Source of the DNA: Rhizobacter sp.
GTDB lineage: Bacteria > Pseudomonadota > Gammaproteobacteria > Burkholderiales > Burkholderiaceae_C
DNA length: 64,000 nucleotides
NCBI GenBank assembly: GCA_025355745.1
Contig: JANXZA010000177.1
Location: 1-64,000, forward strand
Reading direction: 5' to 3'
A program made the translations under genes and the position numbers. Shown here in pieces: positions 52,924-63,440 of the stretch (position 1 is the first letter of the stretch; each line of letters begins with the position of its first letter). Under the pieces are notes generated by a model that saw only the letters and a list, made by a program, of their open reading frames with translations, did not search any database and was not told where the DNA came from.

Positions 52924-54219
52924 TCAAGCTGCCATCAGTCCCCGCACGCGTTCGTTCAGCCCTTTGCCGAGCTTGCCGGCCACGGCGACCGAGGCGCGCG
53001 ACGCGAGCATCTGCCCGAACGCGTTGCGCACCTGATCGGCAGTGACGGCTGCCACGCTGGCCGCCACCTCTTCGCGCGAGCGCACCCGGCCGAACACGAA
53101 CAGGTCGAGTGCCGCCGCTTCGAGGCGCCGCGACGGCCGCTCGTGTGCGAAGAGGGCGCGCACCGCGATCTGATGCCGGGCGCGCTCCAGGCCGACCGGA
53201 TCGATGTGCGCCGCGTGCTCGTGCAGCAGCCGCGTCACCTCGGTGAAGAACTCGTCGAGGTGCTCGGGCGAGGTCGAGGCCTCGACCACGAACTGCCCGC
53301 TCAAGGCCAGCACGTCGGCCGAACAGGCAGCGTGGTAGACGAGGCCGCGGCGCTCGCGGATCTGGTCCAGCAGCGGTGAGCTCATGCCCTCGCCGAACAG
53401 CGCCGCCGCAACCATCGCCGGCTGGTGCGCATCGAGCAGGGTCGGAACGGGGAAGCCGAGCACCACATGGGCTTGCGGGCAACCCACCAGCCGGCGCGAG
53501 ACGATGCCGCCGAGGTAGGGCGGGGCGGTCACGGCGTTGTCGGCGCCGGGCGGCATCGAACCGAACGCGGCCTGCGCGGCCTCGACCATCTGCTGCGCGT
53601 CGACATTGCCGGCCACGCCCACCACCACATTGGCACCGGTGTACTGGTGCTCGACATAGCCGAGCAGCTCATCGCGCGTGAAGCGCTCGATGTTGCGCCG
53701 CGTGCCGATCACCGGCTGGCCCATCGGGTGCGCGCCGAAGCAGGTCTGGTCGAAGAGCTTGTAGGCCGTTGCCATGCCGTCGTCTTCGTCCTCGATGAAC
53801 TCCTGCAGGATGACCTGGCGTTCGCGCGCCAGTTCGGCCTCGGGGAAGGTGCCGTTGCGCACGATGTCGCCGAGCATCTGCACGAAGCGCCCGGCGTGTT
53901 CGGCCAGGCCGCGCATGTGGAAGGCGGTGTGGTCCTTGTCGGTGTGGGCATTGACCTCGGCGCCCAGTCGTTCGGCGTCGAGGTTGATCTGCTGGCAGTC
54001 GCGCGTGCGCGTGCCCTTGAACGCCATGTGCTCGACAAAATGGCTGATGCCGTTCAGGCGCCGGCCTTCGTGCTCGCTGCCGCTGCGCACGAACACGCTG
54101 ACGCTGGCAGTGTGCACCTGCGGCAGGCGGATCGTGACGACGCGCACGCCGTTGGGCAGGGTGGCGGTGGTGGTGTCGGTGTCGGCGTCGGCGTCGATGA
54201 CGATGGCGTGAGCGGGCAT
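52924..54219 (-). CDS. M16-family zinc metallopeptidase
   Basis: A 431-aa protein starting MPAHAIVIDADAD at 54219. The inverted zinc motif HFVEHMAFKGT (HxxEH, about 60) and the downstream helix ELARERQVILQEFIEDEDD carrying the third ligand Glu match processing peptidase-like M16B proteins. FGEGMSSPLLDQIRERRGLVYHA marks the second half. No signal peptide is evident, so it is probably cytoplasmic. Confidence 0.92.
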   Translation of the reverse strand: MPAHAIVIDADADTDTTTATLPNGVRVVTIRLPQVHTASVSVFVRSGSEHEGRRLNGISHFVEHMAFKGTRTRDCQQINLDAERLGAEVNAHTDKDHTAFHMRGLAEHAGRFVQMLGDIVRNGTFPEAELARERQVILQEFIEDEDDGMATAYKLFDQTCFGAHPMGQPVIGTRRNIERFTRDELLGYVEHQYTGANVVVGVAGNVDAQQMVEAAQAAFGSMPPGADNAVTAPPYLGGIVSRRLVGCPQAHVVLGFPVPTLLDAHQPAMVAAALFGEGMSSPLLDQIRERRGLVYHAACSADVLALSGQFVVEASTSPEHLDEFFTEVTRLLHEHAAHIDPVGLERARHQIAVRALFAHERPSRRLEAAALDLFVFGRVRSREEVAASVAAVTADQVRNAFGQMLASRASVAVAGKLGKGLNERVRGLMAA

Positions 54220-54445
54220 GAATCGGTGTGGCTGAAAAGGAAGATTCGGATTGTGCGGTGCGCTGCGAGTCCCCACGCAAAGCGGGCCGGCGCGGCCCGC
54301 CGGCTCGCGCCCACCAGCGCGGGTGTAAAACCGCGCTCGATCGGCAGCATCGCGCTGCCGGTGGAACGATGGAGCACAACCCGAATGACGCACTGGCTCA
54401 CCGCTGCCCTGGCCCGGGCCTGCAACCCGACCGCCCTGCGCGTGC

Positions 54446-57070
54446 TTGCCGGGCGCGGCGGGTTCGTGCAGCCGATGTAGCTTGGGCGCCGATACCGCGT
54501 CCGACGGCGCGGCCACCCCCGGCCGCTTCCGCCCGCGCCTGACCCTGCAAACCCTGACCCGCGGCGACGGCCTGCTCGGCCTGCGCGCAGTGGACGGCTT
54601 CGGCCCGCGCGGCGCGCAGGTCACAGTGGCGCGCATCGACTGGACCTACGCCACCGACAGCGGCCTGCGCTGGGAGACGCCGGCACCCACCAGCGTGCTG
54701 AACACCCGCCCGAAGCCGACCGAGGCGCTGCAACTGCTGCGCGGCGCGTGGCAGGAACGGGTGCTGCTGCAACGCGACCTGGCAGCCGAGGCCGACGCCC
54801 GCGACGCGCTCTGGCGCAGCGGCCTGCGCCCGCTGCCGATGCAGGCGCTGCAATGGCGCACTCGACAAGCCGGCGAAGGTCATGAGCCCGCCGGGCCGTC
54901 CCAAGGGCGAATACCGCAGTGCGCAGCACAGAGGTTGCCTGATGAGCAGCTGTGGTCGTTGCCCGAAGAGCCGCTGTTCGGCGACTTCTGGGCCGAGCAG
55001 GTGCCGAAGCTTCAGGCCCTCGGCTGGTCCATCGTCGTGCAGCCCGGCTTCGCGCACCAGAGCGTCACGGTCGACCGCTGGCGGCTCGTCATCGACCGGG
55101 CGACCGGCGAGGAGCGGGGCCGCGAACTGGTCGAACCGCTCGGCCCGCGCGTGCAACCACTCGCCGCGCTGCGCCAGCCGCCGCGTGAGGGCTCGTTCAT
55201 GCTCAGCCTGGGCGTCGACGTGGACGGCGAGACGCTCGACCTCGCACCGCTGCTCGCCGATCTGCTGAAGCGCGATGCGCGCTGGCTCGATGCGCGCGAA
55301 GTCGCGGCCATCGCCGACGCCGCGACGATCAGCTTGCGTGCGCCTGGCGGCCAGCGCATCGACGCGCCGGCCGCGCCGCTGAAGGCCATCGTCAGCGCCA
55401 TGCTCGACCTGCTCACCGACCCGCGCCGCCAGGACGGGCCGCTGCGCCTGTCGACCTGGGAGGCGCAGCGGCTCGACGCGCTGCGCTTGGCGCTGCTGGA
55501 CACGCACGCCGAGCGGGCAGAGCGCGCCGCGCAGGCCGGCCCGCAGGCTGCATGGCAACTCCAGGGCGACGCCGGCCTGGTGGCGCTGGCGCAGCGCCTG
55601 CGCAGCGTCGGCACGCCGCTGCCGATTGAGCCGGCGCGGCTGCTGGAGGTGGGGCTAACGCTGCAACTGCGCCCCTATCAACGCCAGGGCGTGGCCTGGC
55701 TGCAATACCTGCGCGAACAGCAACTTGCCGGCATCCTGGCCGACGACATGGGCCTGGGCAAGACGGCGCAGGTGCTGGCGCACCTGCTGATCGAAAAGCA
55801 CGCCGGCCGCCTCGACCGGCCCGCGCTGGTCGTGCTGCCGACCTCGCTGATCGCCAACTGGCAGGCCGAGGCCGCGCGCCACGCGGCGCCGCTGCGCTTG
55901 CTGACCTTGCAAGGCGCCGATCGCGCACGCGACTTCCCGCGCATGGCCGAGCACGACGTCGTGTTCACGACCTACCCGTTGCTGTGGCGCGACCTGGCCG
56001 CGTTGCAGGCGCAGCCCTGGCACCTGCTGATCCTGGACGAAGCGCAGATGGTGAAGAACGCCGCCAGCCGCGCGGCCAGGGCCTTGCGCCGTTTGAACGC
56101 TCGACACCGGCTGTGCGTCACCGGAACGCCGCTGGAAAACCACCTCGGCGAACTGTGGGCCCACTTCGACTTCCTGATGCCCGGCTTCCTGGGCGATGCG
56201 CGCAGCTTTCAGCGCCTGTGGCGCAAGCCGATCGAAACCAACGGCGAGACCCTGCGCGCGCAGTTGCTGGCGCGGCGCGTGCGGCCGTTCATCCTGCGGC
56301 GCCGCAAGCAGGACGTTGCGACCGAGCTGCCGCTCAAGACCGAAGTTATTCGCCGGGTGCAGCTGCAGGGCGAGCAGCGCGCGCTCTACGAAAGCGTGCG
56401 CCTGGCCGCCGACGAGCAGGTGCGCCGGGTGTTGCAGCGCCAGCACTTCGCGGGCGCGCAAATCACCATCCTCGATGCGCTGCTGAAGTTGCGACAGGTC
56501 TGCTGCGACCCGCAGCTGGTGAAGGGCTTGAAGACCTCGCCAAGCATGGAGCGCGCCAAGATGGAATGGCTGCGCGACATGCTGCCCGAGCTGGTCGACG
56601 AAGGCCGGCGCATCCTGGTGTTCTCGCAGTTCACCGAGATGCTGACGCTGCTGGAAGTGGAACTGGCTGCGCTCGGCTTGCCGTTTCTGGCGCTCACCGG
56701 CGCTACCAAGGCGAATGCGCGTGGTGCGGTAGTGCAGCAGTTCCAGGCCCGCAGCGTGCCGATCTTCCTGCTCAGCCTGAAGGCCGGCGGCGTGGGCCTG
56801 AACCTGACGGTGGCCGACACCGTGATCCACCTCGACCCGTGGTGGAACCCGGCGGTCGAACGCCAGGCGACCGACCGCGCCCACCGCATCGGCCAGGACC
56901 AGCCGGTGTTCGTCTACAAGCTGGTGGTGCAGGGCAGCATCGAGGAACGCATGCTGGCGTTGCAGGCCCGAAAGGCCGCACTGGCCGAGGGTGTGCTCGG
57001 CCATGACGCGGCGGCCGCAGTGAAGTTCAGCGCCGACGACTTGCGCGGGCTGCTGGCACCGCTGGTGTGA
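54446..57070 (+). CDS. SNF2-family DEAD/DEAH helicase, N-terminus probably frameshifted
   Basis: An 874-aa protein. Walker A is DDMGLGKTAQVLAHLLIE (about 435), then LLILDEAQMVKN and the C-terminal SLKAGGVGLNLTVADTVIHLDPWWNPAVERQATDRAHRIGQ. It translocates on double-stranded DNA; the role in bacteria is unclear. The TTG start is weak. In the +1 frame, MTHWLTAALARACNPTALRVLAG from 54385 looks like the real N-terminus, but that frame stops at 54480, so a frameshift lies about 54450-54480. Residues near 147-167 come from a short repeat. Confidence 0.87.
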   Translation: MPGAAGSCSRCSLGADTASDGAATPGRFRPRLTLQTLTRGDGLLGLRAVDGFGPRGAQVTVARIDWTYATDSGLRWETPAPTSVLNTRPKPTEALQLLRGAWQERVLLQRDLAAEADARDALWRSGLRPLPMQALQWRTRQAGEGHEPAGPSQGRIPQCAAQRLPDEQLWSLPEEPLFGDFWAEQVPKLQALGWSIVVQPGFAHQSVTVDRWRLVIDRATGEERGRELVEPLGPRVQPLAALRQPPREGSFMLSLGVDVDGETLDLAPLLADLLKRDARWLDAREVAAIADAATISLRAPGGQRIDAPAAPLKAIVSAMLDLLTDPRRQDGPLRLSTWEAQRLDALRLALLDTHAERAERAAQAGPQAAWQLQGDAGLVALAQRLRSVGTPLPIEPARLLEVGLTLQLRPYQRQGVAWLQYLREQQLAGILADDMGLGKTAQVLAHLLIEKHAGRLDRPALVVLPTSLIANWQAEAARHAAPLRLLTLQGADRARDFPRMAEHDVVFTTYPLLWRDLAALQAQPWHLLILDEAQMVKNAASRAARALRRLNARHRLCVTGTPLENHLGELWAHFDFLMPGFLGDARSFQRLWRKPIETNGETLRAQLLARRVRPFILRRRKQDVATELPLKTEVIRRVQLQGEQRALYESVRLAADEQVRRVLQRQHFAGAQITILDALLKLRQVCCDPQLVKGLKTSPSMERAKMEWLRDMLPELVDEGRRILVFSQFTEMLTLLEVELAALGLPFLALTGATKANARGAVVQQFQARSVPIFLLSLKAGGVGLNLTVADTVIHLDPWWNPAVERQATDRAHRIGQDQPVFVYKLVVQGSIEERMLALQARKAALAEGVLGHDAAAAVKFSADDLRGLLAPLV
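54881..54942. repeat. Short GRPKGEYRSAQ-type repeat inside the SNF2 gene
   Basis: ATGAGCCCGCCGGGCCGTCCC and the following GGCGAATACCGCAGTGCGCAG read MSPPGRPKGEYRSAQHRG in another frame. I recall this peptide signature from many unrelated Burkholderiales hypothetical ORFs, as expected of a dispersed DNA repeat. Here it is in frame within the helicase N-terminal region. Confidence 0.5.
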
Positions 57071-57170
57071 GTGCGGTGCCTCGGAGGTTTCCTACGCTCG
57101 CCCTCGGGGTCGGCTGACGGCCGCTGCGGGCCGGCGCATCGACACTGGGCCACCTTCAACGGAGACTGCC

Positions 57171-57395
57171 ATGAATCATCCGCGCGTCGCTTCGCCCGCC
57201 GAATTTCCGGTGCCGCGCCGCCGCTGGTGGTACGCGGGGGCGGCTGCGGTGGCGGTCGGTCTGATGATGTCTTATGTCGGCCTGTTGCACGACGCCATCG
57301 CCCGCGGCGACCAGATGCGCGAATCACAGCGCAACGCGCCGAGCGCGTCGCATACCGCTTTGGCCGAAACACGCAGCGTGCTTGCCGCGCCGTAG
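57171..57395 (+). CDS. Small single-pass membrane protein
   Basis: A 74-aa protein with GGAGA nine bases before the ATG. A basic-aromatic stretch (PRRRWWYAG) precedes one helix (AAAVAVGLMMSYVGLLHDAI) and a hydrophilic tail. I recognise no family. It is about 100 bases after the helicase. Confidence 0.6.
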   Translation: MNHPRVASPAEFPVPRRRWWYAGAAAVAVGLMMSYVGLLHDAIARGDQMRESQRNAPSASHTALAETRSVLAAP

Positions 57396-57539
57396 CGCCT
57401 TGGGTCGCGGCGGGTTGCAGTTCGCTGCCGGGCCAGGGCGCGAGATGGCGCGCGATGCCGCGCGGCGAGTGATTAAACTGCCGGTGTGCTGTCTTTGCCC
57501 GCTCGGGGGCGAAGGGCCGCAGCCAGCAGAGGCACCCGC

Positions 57540-58223
57540 ATGCAAAGCGCGCCGCGCCGCGGCACCGTCTACGGCACCTTGCTTAACCACCACGACGCGT
57601 TCGCGGCGATGGGCGGCGCCGTTCACGAGCTGCGGCACAAGGCGCCGTCGAAAGCGCCCATTCTTTACATCAAGCCGCGCAACACCTGGCTGGCGGCGGG
57701 CGAGGCCATCGTCGTTCCGCAGGGCGTCGAGGTGGTCGAGGTCGGCGCCACGCTCGGCCTGGTGATAGCGCGTAGTGCGTGTCGGGTCAGCGAGGCGGAT
57801 GCGTTGTCGTTCGTGGCCGGCTATGTGATCGTCAACGACGTAAGCGTGCCGCATGCATCGTTTCACCCACCGTCGCTGCGGTTCAAGGCGCGCGACACCT
57901 TCTGCCCGATTGGTCCGTTCGTGCCACGCCATGCCATCGGTGCGCCCGACGCGCTGGCCATTTCGGTCGCCATCGACGGCCGCACCGTGCACCAGTGCAG
58001 CACCGCGGGGTTGATCCGGCCAGTGGCGCGGCTGCTTGCCGAAGTCAGTCAATTCATGACCCTCGCGCCGGGCGATGTGCTCACCGTCGGCGTGGCGGCG
58101 GGTGCGCCGCGCGCGCGGGCCGGGCAGGTGGTGTGCATCGTGATCAATGGCCTGGGCCGGCTCGAGAACCCGCTGGTCGCCGAGCCGCTGTTCGGCGAAC
58201 TTGAAAGCGAAGCCGAAGCATGA
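57540..58223 (+). CDS. Fumarylacetoacetate hydrolase-family protein (HpaG1-like)
   Basis: A 227-aa protein from the ATG at 57540 (the track starts 54 bases earlier). RGTVYGTLLNHHDAFAAMGGAVHE, AAPILYIKPRNTW-type YIKPRNTWLAAG, VAGYVIVNDVSVPH and RFKARDTFCPIGPFVP match the first half of homoprotocatechuate-pathway isomerase/decarboxylases. The metal ligands ExE are not obvious, so activity is uncertain. No other hpa genes are present here. Confidence 0.82.
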   Translation: MQSAPRRGTVYGTLLNHHDAFAAMGGAVHELRHKAPSKAPILYIKPRNTWLAAGEAIVVPQGVEVVEVGATLGLVIARSACRVSEADALSFVAGYVIVNDVSVPHASFHPPSLRFKARDTFCPIGPFVPRHAIGAPDALAISVAIDGRTVHQCSTAGLIRPVARLLAEVSQFMTLAPGDVLTVGVAAGAPRARAGQVVCIVINGLGRLENPLVAEPLFGELESEAEA

Positions 58224-58299
58224 CGCCGTGCGGGCGGCGTGCTGCCTTGACGAACCTACCGGCGGTGACCGATCGAGCCAGACCCGGCATACTGACGCC

Positions 58300-58968
58300 A
58301 TGACCGCTCAGCCCGGCGACCTCGCGCCCCTGCAGGCGATCGCCTCGGCCTTCAGCGCCGGGCAGATCGGCCTGTGGGAGGCGGCCGGCGAGGTGCTCCA
58401 GGCCTTGATGGACAGGCTTCAGTGTTCGAGGGTCAGCCTGTGGGGCTTCGAGCTGGAAGGCGGGCAACGCGCGCTGCGCTGCGTCGTCTCCAAGCTGTCG
58501 CATGAAGACCTGAAGTGCGACGCCACGCTGCTGCGCGAAGACCAGTACCGCGACTACTTTGCGGCCCTGATCCGCACCGGCGTGTTCGTCACCGACGACA
58601 TGCTCAAGGAGCCGGCCCTGGCAGCAATGCGCACGCCGTTCCTTGACGCCAACCAGATCGGCGCGTTGCTCGACGTGGCGGTCACGATCAACGGCAGGGC
58701 CTACGGCATCGTCTGCTGCGAGCAGATCCCCGGGCCGCGCCACTGGTTGGCCGAAGACATCGCTGCCGCGCGGTCGGCCGTGGCGCGGGCCGCGCTGCTG
58801 ATTGCCTCCGAGCCGTCGGTGGACTTCCACGAGATCGCGTCGGTGCCGATCAAACCGCTCGATGCGCCGGCCGCACCGGAAGTACCGGACGCTGCGGGCA
58901 CGACCGTTTCTCCCGCCCGTGCCGCGCGCAATCAAGAGCGCCGCGCGCGCCGCAAGCCGGCGGCATGA
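58300..58968 (+). CDS. GAF-domain protein
   Basis: A 222-aa protein starting MTAQPGDLAPL. The GAF fold is seen in CSRVSLWGFELEGGQRALRCV, YFAALIRTGVFVTDDML, MRTPFLDANQIGALLDVAV and GRAYGIVCCEQIPG-WLAEDIAAARSAV. No output domain follows; the C-terminal 45 residues are Pro-Ala rich and then basic (RNQERRARRK). It may bind a small ligand. Standalone GAF proteins of this type are common near regulators. Confidence 0.8.
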   Translation: MTAQPGDLAPLQAIASAFSAGQIGLWEAAGEVLQALMDRLQCSRVSLWGFELEGGQRALRCVVSKLSHEDLKCDATLLREDQYRDYFAALIRTGVFVTDDMLKEPALAAMRTPFLDANQIGALLDVAVTINGRAYGIVCCEQIPGPRHWLAEDIAAARSAVARAALLIASEPSVDFHEIASVPIKPLDAPAAPEVPDAAGTTVSPARAARNQERRARRKPAA

Positions 58969-59059
58969 CGCGCATGCGGCTCGCTTTGCGCGGCGCCTGG
59001 CCGGCAGCTCAGCGCACCAGCGCGGGCCGCTTCGGGTCGAAGGCCCTGCCGGGGATCAG

Positions 59060-59170
59060 TTACTGCATCGCCGCCGCATCGTCGCGGGAGCCGGCCGGCT
59101 GCTGCGAGTAGAGCTGGTGGGCTTTCTCGACCTCGACCATGTCGAGTTCGATGCCCGGGCCCGGCCGCAG
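59060..59170 (-). pseudogene. Possible fragment of a 3-hydroxyisobutyrate-dehydrogenase-like gene
   Basis: The minus-strand frame reads MVEVEKAHQLYSQQPAGSRDDAAAMQ, which resembles the last helices of GarR/3-HIBDH-type reductases. No start, cofactor domain or other part is found. Within the 910-base stretch 58969-59878 it is one of two coding-like fragments. The call is weak. Confidence 0.25.
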
Positions 59171-59304
59171 CCGTCCTCGGCGCCGCACGGGTCTTTGGCA
59201 CAGGCCAGTATGCTGCGCAGGTCGCGAGTTAGGCGGATCGCATCCTTCGGGCCGGGCAGTCGGCGCGAGCGAGCCGGGTTCATGGAACGTGAGCGGAGTG
59301 GCGT

Positions 59305-59574
59305 TCATGTCACCGGCGCCGGGTTGAACAGCATCAAGACGTTGCTCAGCTTCCAGTGCTCGGCCCAGGTCTTGCGGCCGCTGGCCACGTCGGGCAGCAG
59401 GCGGAACAGTTCCCAGCCGACCTCTTCGATGCTGGCCGTGCCATCGGCGATGCGCCCGGCGTTCAGGCCGATCAGGTCGTGCCAGCGCCGCGCCAGCTCG
59501 CTGCGTGTCGCGACCTTTATGACCGGCGCCGCCGCAGGCGAAGCGCCGCGCTGATCGGCAATCGCGATCGTTCC
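59305..59574 (-). pseudogene. Fragment of an altronate/galactarate dehydratase-family gene (C-terminal)
   Basis: About 89 residues to a stop: [55 protein letters not shown] fit the C-terminal end of UxaA/GarD proteins, which dehydrate sugar acids using iron. The rest of the roughly 500-residue enzyme is missing upstream, replaced by an 11-base tandem repeat and noncoding sequence. It is probably a remnant of a sugar-acid operon. Confidence 0.5.
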
Positions 59575-59687
59575 CGATGCAAAGCGGGGCGGCGGGCGGG
59601 GGGTCAGCCATGGACGAGGTGCAACGATGAGGGCATCATTTGAGAAGACTCGAAGGGTTGAGGCGGGTGCATGGCCGGCTTTGCGAG

Positions 59688-59742
59688 GTTGCGGCGCGGT
59701 TGCGGCGCGGTTGCGGCGCGGTTGCGGCGCGGTAGCGGCGCG
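59688..59742. repeat. Tandem repeat of 11 bp, five copies
   Basis: GTTGCGGCGCG is repeated four times exactly, then once as GTAGCGGCGCG, followed by GTTGAAG. It lies between the dehydratase remnant and the BTAD regulator, about 140 bases before that gene's start. Confidence 0.88.
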
Positions 59743-59878
59743 GTTGAAGACCACACGGCGGCGAAGATGCCAGAAAGCATTGCGATCCCCAACGTGACCC
59801 GCAATCCGTTCGTCCGACGGGCCCCGGGTCCTGCCTGCGCCTGACTTTGCATGGCGACGATATCGCCGACACTGCGGC

Positions 59879-62800
59879 ATGAGCGACAGACCCAACGCCA
59901 AGCCGCGTGACGGCCTTGCCGGCCCGCGTCGAAGCGAAGCGCAAGTCACGCTCCATCTCGCACGCGACATGCAGCTGCGGCCGCGCGTCGGCGAGCCGTC
60001 TCCGCTCGCGCCGCGCGACGCCGTCATGCTGGCCTGGCTGGCCCTGGAGGGGCCGACGCCGCGGCAGCGCCTGGCCCAGCTGCTCTGGCCCGAGAGCGAC
60101 AGCGCTGCTGCCCACAACGCGCTTCGCCAGCGGATTTTCAAGCTGCACAAGCTGGCCGGCGAAGAGATCGTCGTCGGCCGGCTGACGCTGTCGCTGGCCA
60201 CCGGCATCGACCACGATCTCGGCGCCGACTCGGACGTGCTCGGTGATGCCGACCACCGCTTTACCGGCGAGATGGCGACGTGGCGGGCGCAGCGCCGCCA
60301 GCACCGCCGCCAGGCCGTGCGACTGTCGTTGCTGGAGCGCTTCGTTGCTGCCGAAGCCGGCCGCGACCATGGCGCTGCGGCTGCGCTCGCAGCCGATCTG
60401 CTGGCGCTCGATCCACTCTCGGAAGAGGCGCACCGCCGCGTCATGCGCACGCACTATGTGGCCGGCGAACGCGCTGCCGCGCTGCTGGCGTTCGACCATT
60501 GCGAGCGGGTCCTGAAAGACGAGGTCGGCGTGCGCCCCGGCGCCGAAACCCTGGCGCTGTTGCGGACGATCGAATCGGCCGACGCCTCGGCCGGATCGGC
60601 ACCTGTCGCAACGGCGGTGCCGGCCGGTCTGCTGCGCCCGCCGCGACTCATCGGCCGACGTGGCGAGTTGGCGGCCGCGCTGCGCGGCTGGGACCGGGGC
60701 CAGGTGTTCTGCCTCGAAGGCGAAGCCGGCATGGGCAAGACCCGGCTGCTGCAAGAGATCGCTGCGGGCCGCCCCGGCACCGTCAGCGTGCCTGCCCGGC
60801 CGGGCGATGCCGTGGTGCCGTTTGCGACCCTGGCACGCCTGCTGCGAGCCGTGCTCCAGCAGGTGCCGGGCGCGCTCGACGGGCCGCTGCGGCAATCGCT
60901 GGCGCGGCTGCTGCCCGAGCTGGCGTTGCCCGAAGTGGCCGGGGCCGACGCGGCCGCAGGCGCCAGCCTCAAACGCATCGCCAGCGAAGCCGTCGCCATC
61001 GACCGCGCCGTCGCCTCGACCCTTGCCACCAGCGCCGGTCAGGGCGTCGGCGCCGTGCTCGTCGACGACCTGCAGTTCGCCGATGACGCCAGCCTGGACT
61101 TGCTGCTGAGCCTTGCCCGCGACGACGCTGCGCCGCCGCTGCGCTGGGGCTTTGCGCGGCGGCCGGAAGAGGGCTCGGCGGCGCTGGCCGCGTTGGTCGA
61201 AGGTCTGCTCGAGGCGCGCCGCTTCGAGCCGGTGCCGCTGCGGCCACTCGACCAGGCCCAGCTGGCCGAGTTGCTGGCGTCGCTCGCGCTGCCGCCGCTG
61301 GCGCAGGCCGAACTCGCGGCCAGCCTGCACCGCCATTGCGGCGGCAACCCGATGTTCGCCCTCGAAACGCTGCGCCATGCCTGGAGCAGCAGCGGCCCTG
61401 CTGCCAGCCTGCCGCGACCGACGAGCGTGACGCGCCTGATCGAGCGCCGCGTCATGCGCCTCTCGCCGGCTGCGATTCGCCTGGCGCGTTGCGCCGCGGT
61501 CGCCGGAGCCGAGTTCACGCTCGATCTGGCCAGCGCCGTTCTGGCGCGGCCGGCGATCGACCTCGCCAACCCCTGGCACGAGCTTGAGCAGGCGGAGGTC
61601 TTTGCCGACGGCAGCTTCGCGCACGACCTCATCCGCGAAGCCGTCGATGGCGGTTTGCCGGCGCCGATCTCGCGTCATCTGCACGGCGAAGTCGCGCGCC
61701 ATCTCGAGTTGCGCAGCGCGCCGCCGGCAGCCATCGCGTCGCATTGGCTGGCCGCAGGCGACGCGGCCCGGTCGCTGCCTTTCCTGCATCTCGCCGGCAA
61801 ACGTGCGGCCGCCCAGCGCCGCTTCGCCGAGGCCGCCGCTGCCTTTGAACGCGAGGCCCGATTGCGCCTCGATGCGGGCGACACGGACGGCGCGTTCGCG
61901 GCCGCGCTGTGCATGCGCGAAGCGGCCTTCGAGCTCGACCTCGGCCACCGCACCGACGCTGCCCTCGATCTGCTCGACCAGGCCGCGCGCACGCCGCCGC
62001 AGCGCGCCAACGCGGCTGCGCAGCGCGCCATCGTGTGCATGCACCGCGGTGCGATGGACGAGGCCGAAAGCGCGGTCGTCGCCGGCATCGCAGCGCTCGG
62101 CACGCTCGCCGAGGCCGGCCTGCGCGCTCGTCTGAATCAGCATCTCGCGGCCGTGCGGGTCTGGCAGCAGCGGCCGGCCGAGGCCTTCGAGTTGTTGCGC
62201 GCCATCGAAGACGAAGTTGAATCGGGCAGCGATGTCGAAGCGCGGCTCGACTTCGCACAGGCCTATGCGGTCGTGCTCGAACACATCGACCATCCGGCCG
62301 AAGCGGCGCGCTGGTACCGGCGCGCCGCCGACACGGCGCTGGTTGCAGGCCAGATGCCGCGAGCCGCGCAGACGCTGCTCAATCTCGCCATCGGCTGGCG
62401 CGACAGCGGCCGGCTCGACCTGGCTTTGGCCACGCTCGAAGAGGCGCAGGCGCTGCTGGTGAGCCTGCCCGAGGGGGCGATCCCGTATTCCAGCCTCGAC
62501 CTCAACTTCGGCATCGTCATGCGCGACCTCGGCCGCTATGGCGAGTCGCTCGAGTGGCTCGAACGGGCCATCGAACGCGGCCGCGAAAATGTGCCCGGCT
62601 GGGTGCCGCTGTTCCTGTGCCATCGGGTTCAGATCTGGCTGGCGCTCGGCCAGCACGCGCGGGCCGGCCACGATCTCGAAGCGGCGAATGTCGCCGAGGC
62701 ACCGCCGCTGGCCCAGGCGCGCCGCGAGATGCTGCACGCGCAATGGCTCGGCCTGCTCGGCCGGCCGAGCGGCGCGGCGTTCGAGCGCGCGACCCAACTG

Positions 62801-63259
62801 CTGGGCCCGAGTGCACGCGCCTTGTCGCGGCAACGGATGGTGCTGGCGCAATGCGTCGGCCTCGATCCCGAAGACGCCCTCGCGGCAGCCGCGACGGTGC
62901 TGGCTGCGGCCACGATCTCGGGCCGCGCGGGGGTGGTCGTCGCGGCGCGGACGCGGCTTTGCGACGCCGCGTTCGCGCTCGGCCGGGTTGACGAGGCGGT
63001 GCTTCACGCGCTGCCGCTCGCCGCGCTTGCCGCCGGCCACAGCAGCGACGAAACCTACCGCGGCGAAGCCTGGCTGGCGGCTGCGCGGGCGCTCGCCGGG
63101 CCCTGCCCCGAGCGGGCCGCGACGCTGTTGCGCCGTGCCGCTGCGTGGTTGCGCGACACCGCGCAGAACCATGTGCCCGCGTCATTTCGCGAGAGCTTCC
63201 TGCACCGCAACGCCGTCAACCGCGAGTTGCTGGCGCTGGCGCAGCGGCTGTTGACGTGA
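59879..63259 (+). CDS. Large transcription regulator with BTAD, AAA ATPase and TPR-like domains
   Basis: An 1126-aa protein. The N-terminal region (residues 20-115, [31 protein letters not shown]) is the winged-helix/SARP-like start, followed by a BTAD domain with [35 protein letters not shown] near 180. An ATPase has Walker [10 protein letters not shown] (about 280) and Walker [11 protein letters not shown] (about 392). The last 500 residues are Ala-rich helical repeats (TPR-like). No C-terminal LuxR HTH is seen. It probably controls the secreted-protein gene that follows. Confidence 0.85.
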   Translation: MSDRPNAKPRDGLAGPRRSEAQVTLHLARDMQLRPRVGEPSPLAPRDAVMLAWLALEGPTPRQRLAQLLWPESDSAAAHNALRQRIFKLHKLAGEEIVVGRLTLSLATGIDHDLGADSDVLGDADHRFTGEMATWRAQRRQHRRQAVRLSLLERFVAAEAGRDHGAAAALAADLLALDPLSEEAHRRVMRTHYVAGERAAALLAFDHCERVLKDEVGVRPGAETLALLRTIESADASAGSAPVATAVPAGLLRPPRLIGRRGELAAALRGWDRGQVFCLEGEAGMGKTRLLQEIAAGRPGTVSVPARPGDAVVPFATLARLLRAVLQQVPGALDGPLRQSLARLLPELALPEVAGADAAAGASLKRIASEAVAIDRAVASTLATSAGQGVGAVLVDDLQFADDASLDLLLSLARDDAAPPLRWGFARRPEEGSAALAALVEGLLEARRFEPVPLRPLDQAQLAELLASLALPPLAQAELAASLHRHCGGNPMFALETLRHAWSSSGPAASLPRPTSVTRLIERRVMRLSPAAIRLARCAAVAGAEFTLDLASAVLARPAIDLANPWHELEQAEVFADGSFAHDLIREAVDGGLPAPISRHLHGEVARHLELRSAPPAAIASHWLAAGDAARSLPFLHLAGKRAAAQRRFAEAAAAFEREARLRLDAGDTDGAFAAALCMREAAFELDLGHRTDAALDLLDQAARTPPQRANAAAQRAIVCMHRGAMDEAESAVVAGIAALGTLAEAGLRARLNQHLAAVRVWQQRPAEAFELLRAIEDEVESGSDVEARLDFAQAYAVVLEHIDHPAEAARWYRRAADTALVAGQMPRAAQTLLNLAIGWRDSGRLDLALATLEEAQALLVSLPEGAIPYSSLDLNFGIVMRDLGRYGESLEWLERAIERGRENVPGWVPLFLCHRVQIWLALGQHARAGHDLEAANVAEAPPLAQARREMLHAQWLGLLGRPSGAAFERATQLLGPSARALSRQRMVLAQCVGLDPEDALAAAATVLAAATISGRAGVVVAARTRLCDAAFALGRVDEAVLHALPLAALAAGHSSDETYRGEAWLAAARALAGPCPERAATLLRRAAAWLRDTAQNHVPASFRESFLHRNAVNRELLALAQRLLT

Positions 63260-63440
63260 GGTCTCGACGACGGCGATGAACGATGGGCGGTCAAGCCCGT
63301 AACGCCTGCATAACGGGCCGGCGACGACGATGCCGATGCCGTCTTCGCAGCGTTGGACCTGGAGCTTCCCCACCCCGGGTGAGCGGTCTGCCTGCCGGAC
63401 AAATCGCCAATGGTCCGTACCGGTTTTTGAAAGGCATCAC

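Noticed and set aside
59636-63172. A 1178-aa open frame on the minus strand
   Set aside because: It is the antisense shadow of the BTAD/AAA regulator; composition is Arg, Gln and Gly rich and it has no recognisable motif.
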